This document shows, piece by piece, positions 32,702 to 38,025 of a DNA stretch of 38,025 bases. Position 1 is the stretch's first letter, and each line of letters starts with the position of its first letter. Under the pieces are notes generated by a model, which made no database searches, was not told the origin of the DNA, and worked only from the letters and a program-made list of their open reading frames with translations. The position numbers and the translations under genes are program-made. This stretch comes from Pseudomonas sp. SDI (GTDB lineage Bacteria > Pseudomonadota > Gammaproteobacteria > Pseudomonadales > Pseudomonadaceae), in assembly GCF_003105155.1 (NCBI RefSeq), contig NZ_QETK01000043.1, forward strand, positions 1 to 38,025. Reading direction: 5' to 3'.

Positions 32702-34075
32702 TCAACGCATATCGGGCAACCTGGCGTCGGTCCGGACTTCGCTTGCAGCAATGGCTTCTGGCGGCAGGGCGATGCGTTGCTTGCTCAGCAGCTCGCCCAT
32801 GTTGGCCAGGACGCGGTACATCGAGAACTCCTCGGTGTAACGCACTTCGGTATAGCGGCGGTTGGCGTTGTAAAGCTCGTTTTCGCTGTCGAGCACGTCG
32901 AGCAGGGTCCGTTGGCCGAGGCCGAACTGATCCTGATAGGCGGCCCGCACACGGGTGGTGGTGTCGGCGTATTCACGGGCGCTCGGGGTTTGCTTGCGCG
33001 CGTTGGTCATGGCGTTCCAGGCCAGCGAGAGGTTCTCGTTGAGGGTGCGCAGGGCGTTGTTGCGGATGTCCATGGCCTGATTGATCTTGTGCGCGTCCGA
33101 CTGCAGGCGAGCCTTGTCGCTGCCGCCACGGAACAGGTTGTAGCTGAGCTCGACACCGGCTTGCCAATCGTTGTTGGCGTGACCGACCTGGCCGGCGGTA
33201 TTGTTGTTCGCCCCCGTGGCCAGCACGGCGTCCAGGCGCGGATAGAACGGCGATTTGGCCACTTCGTATTGCTGCTCGGCGGCCTGCACGTCGGCCTGTG
33301 CCGACTTCAAGTAGGGGTTGTTTTCCAGCATGCCCTGGCGCGCGGCGCCGAGGTCGGCCGGCAGCTCGCCCTTGATCGTTACCGGGGTTTCCAGCTCGTC
33401 GGCCGAGCGACCGATCACGCTGAAGAAGTTCGCCTCGGCATCGGCCAGGTCGACTTCGGCGGTGTCCAGGTTGTTTTCCGCCAGTGCGCGACGCGCCTTG
33501 GACTGATCGAGGTCGGCATTGCTACCGACGCCGCGTTCGCTGCGCAGGCCGATCTGGTCGTTGACCCGCAGGTGCGCTTGCAGGTTGTTCTTGGCCAGGG
33601 TCACCAGCTCGCGACGTTTGAGCACTTCCAGGTACACCTCGATGGCGCGCAGGGCCACCGTTTCGGCCGTGGCCTGGGTGTAATAGGCGCGCGAGTTGAC
33701 CACCGCCTTGGTCCGCCCGACTTCGTTCGAGGTATTGAAACCGTCGAACAGCATTTGCCGCAGGCGCAGCTCGGACTGGGTGTAGTTGAGCGTCTCCTTG
33801 TTGTGGTTGCGGCTGCCGTCGGGGTTGAGGCCCCGGGTGTTGGTGTTGTCCGAGCGCTGCCGGCCGTAGCCGGCGATCAGGTCGACACTGGGGTAGTAAC
33901 CGCCCTTGGCAAAGTTCACGTCTTCATCGGCCGACAGTCTGCTGTTTCGGCTGGCATTGATTTCCGGATGTTGGTCCACGGCGCTCTGCACAGCCTCCGT
34001 AATCGACATCGCCTGAGCATTGGCGCAGGCCATGGCCAATAGAATCGCACTGGTGATGGGGGTCAAAACGCGCAT
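32702..34075 (-). CDS. lapE: TolC-family outer-membrane channel of the secretion system (LapE-like)
   Basis: A 457-residue outer-membrane efflux protein with a signal peptide (TPITSAILLAMACANAQAM). The start at 34075 is preferred over an ATG at 34084 because GGGAG lies 9 bases upstream of it but directly abuts the other. The mature protein has the two OEP repeats, with ITEAVQSAVDQHPEINASRNSRLSADEDV at the N-terminus, LRQMLFDGFNTSNEV, ERGVGSNADLDQSKARRALAENN near 170, and a second repeat around VELSYNLFRGGSDKARLQ. It ends RTLLDVLDSENELYNANRRYTEV, a T1SS TolC signature. It leads the operon and diverges from the adhesin gene. From memory, P. putida KT2440 LapE lies near the same aer/gbuA neighbourhood. 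Confidence 0.9.
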   Translation of the reverse strand: MRVLTPITSAILLAMACANAQAMSITEAVQSAVDQHPEINASRNSRLSADEDVNFAKGGYYPSVDLIAGYGRQRSDNTNTRGLNPDGSRNHNKETLNYTQSELRLRQMLFDGFNTSNEVGRTKAVVNSRAYYTQATAETVALRAIEVYLEVLKRRELVTLAKNNLQAHLRVNDQIGLRSERGVGSNADLDQSKARRALAENNLDTAEVDLADAEANFFSVIGRSADELETPVTIKGELPADLGAARQGMLENNPYLKSAQADVQAAEQQYEVAKSPFYPRLDAVLATGANNNTAGQVGHANNDWQAGVELSYNLFRGGSDKARLQSDAHKINQAMDIRNNALRTLNENLSLAWNAMTNARKQTPSAREYADTTTRVRAAYQDQFGLGQRTLLDVLDSENELYNANRRYTEVRYTEEFSMYRVLANMGELLSKQRIALPPEAIAASEVRTDARLPDMR

Positions 34076-34206
34076 GGGGTACATCTCCCTGATCTCTTAT
34101 GAGGTGCCGCTGTCGCCAAAAAAATGACGATAAATCAGCTCAAACCGTTTCAGGCTTGTAACAACAGAGCTAAGAACATTTATTAAGGAAGCTAAGAAGA
34201 ATTTGT

Positions 34207-34219
34207 CATAACGGTTATG
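34207..34219. promoter_or_regulatory. Perfect palindrome CATAAC-G-GTTATG
   Basis: A 13-bp perfect dyad in the AT-rich promoter region. Its right half (GTTATGCG) is echoed as CTTATGCG 16 bp further on, suggesting a dimer site plus an extra half-site. The regulator is unknown. Confidence 0.45.
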
Positions 34220-34283
34220 CGAAAAAAAACTTATGCGGTCTAAGAAATCCAAGACACAGTTCTACTCAGGCAACCGGTTCATC

Positions 34284-34302
34284 AGCGCTAGGGCGCTTTT
34301 TT
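34284..34302 (+). terminator. Terminator-like hairpin in the adhesin leader
   Basis: AGCGC-TAGG-GCGCT followed by a run of six T residues (34297-34302). The stem is short (5 bp) but perfect and GC-rich. It lies about 290 bp upstream of the adhesin start on the same strand. It could end a small leader RNA or attenuate adhesin transcription if the promoter lies in the AT-rich block before it. Confidence 0.4.
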
Positions 34303-34590
34303 CCGGCGTCAGTGAGAGTCCCAGGTTTTTTGCGGCATAGGGCAACGGATGTAGCGGAGGGGATGGAGGCAGGGCGAAGTTGGCGACAAAAAATTGGCAG
34401 ACAGCCAGGCGCCACTTCCCACTGCCACTTCTTCGGAGTATTACGCGGGCGAGGTCATTGATTTCATTGAGATCTGGCCGCACCCGCGTTGTGCAGTGCT
34501 CTGACTCAAGCAGGCGGCTTCGGGCGCCTTGCACGCCATACCCAAGCACTTTTCTGCGAAAAAGCCCTTCGGCAGTGGAGGAGTGCGTAC

Positions 34591-37500
34591 ATGGCCAAGT
34601 TAATCGGTATTGTCAGCAAGGTGGTCGGTGAGGTCTTCGCCGTCGCCAGTGACGGAACACGTCGTGCGCTGGTCGAGGGCGACCGCCTGTTTGCCGGCGA
34701 GCAGCTGGAAACCGGTGCTGCTGGGGCGGTGGCGGTGCACATGCAGAACGGTGCCGAACTAACCCTGGGCCGCGACAGCAGCCTGCAGATGACTGCCGAA
34801 TTGCTGGCCAACCGCGCCCCCCATGTGGATACGCCGGATGCGCTGACGCCGAGTCAGGCCCAACTGACCGATGTGGAAAAAATCCAGCAAGCCATCGCTG
34901 CCGGCGGCGACCCGACCCAGGATGCCGAAGCCACTGCGGCCGGGCCGACTGGCGGGGCACCGGGGGCACTGGGCGGCGGCCATTCCTTCGTGCTGCTGAC
35001 CGAGGTGGCCGGCCGTGTCGACCCGATCATCGGCTTCCCCACTGCCGGCTTCAACGGTTTCCCCGAGCTGCGCGATCTGGACGTCGGCAATCCGTTCACC
35101 GACAACGACACCCCGCCGGTGCCGAACAACCTGGTGTCGCTCAACGGCCTGTCGGTGCAGGGTGGTGAGCTGAACATGAACGAGGCCAACCTGGCCCAGG
35201 GGGCGGCGAGCAACCCGGCCGCACTGACCCAGGTCGGGACCTTCACCGTGGTGGCCCCGGACGGGGTGTTCAACCTGAACATCGGCGGGATCAACGTGAT
35301 CACGGCCGGGGCCGTTACCGGGGTTGGCCAGTCGATCGTGACCGGGCTGGGCAACACCCTGACCATCACCGGCTATGATGCGGCCACTGGCGTGGTCACG
35401 TACAGCTACACCCTCAACGGCGCCGAAAGCCACCCGACCGCTGACGGCGCCAACAACGTCAGCGAAAGCATTCTGGTCTCGGCCAGCGACACCGATGGCG
35501 ACGTTGCCAGCGGCTCGCTGGATGTCAACGTGCGCGACGACGTTCCGCAGGCGTTCAACGACAGCAATCCGGGCGCCGCCACGGAAGCCTCGACGGTGCT
35601 CACCGGTAATGTACTGAGCAACGATATCCAGGGCGCCGACCGGATTCCGTCGGGCCCGATCACCGCCGGTACCTTTGTCGGTACCTACGGCACCCTGGTG
35701 TTGGCCGCCGATGGTTCCTATACCTACACGCTGAACCCGTTCGATCCGGACTTCATCAACCTGCAGGGCGGCGGTAAGGGCACCGAAACCTTCACCTACA
35801 CGCTCAACGATGCCGATGGCGACAGCAGCACCGCCAACCTGGTGCTGAACATCAGCAACCTCGACGACCCGGTGCGGCTGAACATCGTCAACGCCGACGG
35901 CCCGCAACTGACCCTGTTCGAGAAGAACCTCGGCGACGGCAGCAGCCCGGATGTGGCCGCGCTGACCCAGACCGGCAGCTTCAATGTCTCGGCGTCCGAT
36001 GGTCTGCAGACCCTGACCGTGGGCGGCATCAGCGTGATCAGCGGCGGCGCGCCGAACGGCTTCCCGCAGTCGATCAGCACCGGCCTGGGCAACACTTTCA
36101 CCATCACCGGCTACAACGCTGCCACCGGTGAGGTGAGCTACCGCTACACCCTCACCGCCAGCGAGGCGCATGCTGCCGGTAATGGCGCCAATAGCCTGGC
36201 CGAAAGCTTCGCGATCAGCGCCACCGACACCGATGGCAGCACGGTCAGCGGCAACGTCAACGTGAGCATCGTCGACGACACGCCGACGGCCGTTGCCGAT
36301 AGCAACGCCACGACTGCCACGGAACAGAACCTGAGCGTCACTGGCAACGTGCTGAGCAACGACACCCAAGGTGCGGATCGCGTCACCTCTGGCCCGATCA
36401 CGGCCGGCACCTTCAGCGGTACTTACGGCACCCTGGTCCTGGCGGCGGATGGTTCCTACACCTACACCCTCAACCCGGCCGGGCAGGCGTTTTATGACCT
36501 GCACGGCGGCGGCAACGGCATCGACACCTTCAGCTACACCCTGACCGACGCCGACGGCGACGTTAGCACCGCCAACCTGGTGTTGAACGTCAGCAACCTC
36601 AACGACCCGGTGCTGATCGGCGGGCTGAATCTGGACGGGCCGGAACTCACTGTTCTGGAGAAAAACCTCGGCGACGGCAGCAACCCAGACACGCCAGCAC
36701 TGACGCAGAGCGGTACCTTCACGCTCAACGCGCCGGATGGCTTGCAGACCCTGACCGTGGGCGGTATCAGCGTGGTTAGTGGCGGGGTGGCCAACGGCTT
36801 CCCACAGTCGGTCACTACCGTGCTCGGCAACACCCTGACGGTTACTGGCTACAACGCCACGACCGGCGTGGTGACCTACACCTACACCTTGCTGGATAAC
36901 GAGGCGCACCCGAACGCCAACGGTGCCAACAGCCTCGGCGAAAGCTTTGCGGTGGTGGCCACCGACACCGATGGCAGCAGCGCCAGCGGCAGCATCGATG
37001 TGAACATCGTTGACGACACGCCGACGGCGGTCGCCGACTCAAACGCCAGCACGGCTACCGAGCAGAACCTGACCGTCACTGGCAACGTGCTGAGCAACGA
37101 CACCCAAGGTGCAGACCGGGTCGCCAGCGGCCCGATTACAGCCGGCACCTTCAGTGGTACCTACGGCACCTTGGTCCTGGCGGCGGATGGTTCCTACACC
37201 TACACCCTCAACCCGGCCGGGCAGGCGTTCTATGACCTGCACGGTGGTGGCAACGGCATCGAGACCTTCAGCTACACCCTGACCGACGCCGACGGTGACG
37301 TCAGCACCGCCAACCTGGTGTTGAACGTCAGCAACCTCAACGACCCGGTGCTGATCAGCGGGCTGAATCTGGACGGGCCGGAACTCACTGTTCTGGAGAA
37401 AAACCTCAGCGACGGCAGCAACCCAGACACGCCAGCACTGACGCAGACCGGTACCTTCACGATCAACGCCCCAGATGGTTTGCAGACCTTGACCGTAGGC

Positions 37501-38025
37501 GGTATCAGCGTGGTTAGTGGCGGGGTGGCCAACGGCTTCCCACAGTCGGTCACTACCGTGCTCGGCAACACCCTGACGGTAACCGGTTACAACGCCACGA
37601 CCGGCGTGGTGACCTACACCTACTCCCTGCTGGACAACGAAGGGCACCCAACGGCCAACGGCATCAATAACCTGACCGAAAGCTTCACCGTCAACGCGGT
37701 GGACACAGACGGCAGCAACACCAGCGGTAGCCTCGACGTGACCATCGTCGACGATGTACCGACGGCCGTGGCCGATACCAACGCGATGACTGCGACAGAG
37801 CAGCAACTGAGCCTCACTGGCAACGTGCTGAGCAACGACATCCAGGGCGCCGACCGGGTCACCAGCGGCCCGATCACGGCCGGCACCTTCAGCGGTACCT
37901 ACGGCACGTTGGTGCTGGCGGCCGACGGTTCCTACACCTACACCCTCAACCCGGCCGGGCAGGCGTTTTATGACCTGCATGGCGGCGGCAACGGCATCGA
38001 GACCTTCAGCTACACCCTGACCGAC
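34591..38025 (+). CDS. lapA: LapA-like giant surface adhesin, retention-module type, 3' end beyond window
   Basis: The first 1145 residues of a type I-secreted adhesin; no stop is reached. GGAGGAG lies 7 bases before the ATG. Residues 1-115 are a LapA-type retention module (MAKLIGIVSKVVGEVFAVAS, then RRALVEGDRLFAGEQLETG and GAELTLGRDSSLQM). It ends at a TAAG motif (Thr115-Gly118), the site type cut by LapG between the two Ala, followed by a Gly-rich linker. T1SS-143-like (DUF5801) and VCBS/cadherin-like domains then alternate. From residue 339, units of exactly 246 residues begin at 339, 585, 831 and 1077, with Asp-rich DTDGD/DADGD turns that suit calcium binding. There is no Sec signal, as expected for C-terminally signalled T1SS cargo. 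LapA or its paralogue MapA cannot be told apart here; lapD and lapG are not in the window. Confidence 0.9.
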   Translation, partial: MAKLIGIVSKVVGEVFAVASDGTRRALVEGDRLFAGEQLETGAAGAVAVHMQNGAELTLGRDSSLQMTAELLANRAPHVDTPDALTPSQAQLTDVEKIQQAIAAGGDPTQDAEATAAGPTGGAPGALGGGHSFVLLTEVAGRVDPIIGFPTAGFNGFPELRDLDVGNPFTDNDTPPVPNNLVSLNGLSVQGGELNMNEANLAQGAASNPAALTQVGTFTVVAPDGVFNLNIGGINVITAGAVTGVGQSIVTGLGNTLTITGYDAATGVVTYSYTLNGAESHPTADGANNVSESILVSASDTDGDVASGSLDVNVRDDVPQAFNDSNPGAATEASTVLTGNVLSNDIQGADRIPSGPITAGTFVGTYGTLVLAADGSYTYTLNPFDPDFINLQGGGKGTETFTYTLNDADGDSSTANLVLNISNLDDPVRLNIVNADGPQLTLFEKNLGDGSSPDVAALTQTGSFNVSASDGLQTLTVGGISVISGGAPNGFPQSISTGLGNTFTITGYNAATGEVSYRYTLTASEAHAAGNGANSLAESFAISATDTDGSTVSGNVNVSIVDDTPTAVADSNATTATEQNLSVTGNVLSNDTQGADRVTSGPITAGTFSGTYGTLVLAADGSYTYTLNPAGQAFYDLHGGGNGIDTFSYTLTDADGDVSTANLVLNVSNLNDPVLIGGLNLDGPELTVLEKNLGDGSNPDTPALTQSGTFTLNAPDGLQTLTVGGISVVSGGVANGFPQSVTTVLGNTLTVTGYNATTGVVTYTYTLLDNEAHPNANGANSLGESFAVVATDTDGSSASGSIDVNIVDDTPTAVADSNASTATEQNLTVTGNVLSNDTQGADRVASGPITAGTFSGTYGTLVLAADGSYTYTLNPAGQAFYDLHGGGNGIETFSYTLTDADGDVSTANLVLNVSNLNDPVLISGLNLDGPELTVLEKNLSDGSNPDTPALTQTGTFTINAPDGLQTLTVGGISVVSGGVANGFPQSVTTVLGNTLTVTGYNATTGVVTYTYSLLDNEGHPTANGINNLTESFTVNAVDTDGSNTSGSLDVTIVDDVPTAVADTNAMTATEQQLSLTGNVLSNDIQGADRVTSGPITAGTFSGTYGTLVLAADGSYTYTLNPAGQAFYDLHGGGNGIETFSYTLTD
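35605..38025 (+). repeat. Tandem 738-bp coding repeats in the adhesin
   Basis: The marker GG(C/T)AA(C/T)GT(G/A)CTGAGCAAC recurs at 35605, 36343, 37081 and 37819, each exactly 738 bp apart. Each unit encodes one VCBS-like and one T1SS-143-like domain. The units starting at 36343 and 37081 are almost identical in DNA for about 540 bp and then diverge. The fourth unit is cut by the window end. Confidence 0.95.

Larger units (their letters stand above)
34076..34590. promoter_or_regulatory. Divergent regulatory region between lapE-like and adhesin genes
   Basis: This 515-bp spacer must hold promoters for both directions. Its left part (34100-34260) is markedly AT-rich for this genome. It contains a perfect palindrome (34207-34219), CTAAGAA at 34170, 34192 and 34240, TTATGCG at 34215 and 34231, and an imperfect dyad TGA-N7-TCA (34125-34137) with an ATAAAT centre. 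That last core resembles the recalled FleQ site GTCAATAAATTGAC only partly. The right part holds a terminator-like hairpin and no convincing gene. Confidence 0.6.

Noticed and set aside
34076..34084. ATG at 34084 as start of the TolC-like gene
   Set aside because: The GGGAG ribosome-binding site directly touches that codon, whereas it is correctly spaced for the ATG at 34075, which also begins the signal peptide.
34125..34137. FleQ-binding site in the adhesin promoter
   Set aside because: Only the ATAAAT centre and a loose TGA/TCA dyad agree with the consensus I recall; too weak to annotate as a FleQ site.
34262..34549. 95-codon minus-strand frame in the adhesin leader region
   Set aside because: No ribosome-binding site, no domain, arginine/leucine-rich random composition, and it would run across the terminator-like element; judged fortuitous.
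34759..37980. Open frames on the minus strand opposite the adhesin repeats
   Set aside because: They repeat with the same 738-bp period as the adhesin and lack starts or domains; they are a by-product of the repeat sequence.
1..38025. CRISPR array, prophage, insertion sequence or toxin-antitoxin system
   Set aside because: No regularly spaced short repeats, integrase, transposase or phage genes were seen; the only tandem repeats are coding repeats in the adhesin.

Overview
The window looks like a chromosomal segment of a fluorescent Pseudomonas, closest to the P. putida/P. fluorescens lineage. The evidence is uniformly high GC, Pseudomonas-type REP palindromes, and gene sets that are contiguous in other pseudomonads: OprP/OprO porin next to an ECF sigma factor and a long KASIII; LysR-hydrolase-PpiA-ABC exporter next to AzoR; PA1414-like micro-protein, symporter, guanidinobutyrase and its LysR regulator. 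I see no tRNA, rRNA, insertion sequence, prophage or CRISPR array. Locus comparisons with other strains are from memory, not from a search.

Layout. 1-2768 (minus): a two-gene putrescine catabolism operon, gamma-glutamylputrescine synthetase followed by its FAD oxidase. 3202-7113 (plus): HrpA RNA helicase. 7288-9315 (plus): KASIII-like enzyme, ECF sigma factor and a small zinc-finger-type anti-sigma candidate, the last two overlapping. 9516-10829: phosphate-selective porin preceded by a four-unit Pho-box-like array and followed by a strong terminator, then a FemAB/GNAT-like protein. 12059-16261 (minus): LysR regulator, alpha/beta hydrolase, periplasmic cyclophilin and ABC exporter in one transcription unit. 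16311-17332 (plus): small secreted protein and azoreductase. 17604-19724: EamA permease and YbdG-type MscS channel, whose 3' ends overlap convergently by 60 bp. 19867-21192: DEAD-box helicase. 21193-21842: gene-poor, with a REP pair and decayed gene fragments. 21843-22772: second EamA permease. 22938-23063: a 41-residue PA1414-type micro-protein behind an Anr-box-like site. 23112-25585 (minus): guanidinobutyrase and sodium:solute symporter. 25808-26701: its LysR regulator. 26840-28405: Aer aerotaxis receptor. 28489-29088: DTW-domain protein.

The right end is the most interesting part. A compact lapE-lapB-lapC-like type I secretion operon (34075 to 29157, minus) diverges from a giant adhesin gene that starts at 34591 and runs off the window. 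The adhesin begins with a LapA-type retention module carrying a TAAG motif at residues 115-118, the kind of site cut by the periplasmic protease LapG, followed by tandem repeats of exactly 738 bp (246 residues). Together these genes encode a c-di-GMP-controllable, surface-retained biofilm adhesin with its own exporter (LapA- or MapA-like). The divergent promoter holds a perfect palindrome, direct repeats and a terminator-like hairpin in the adhesin leader.
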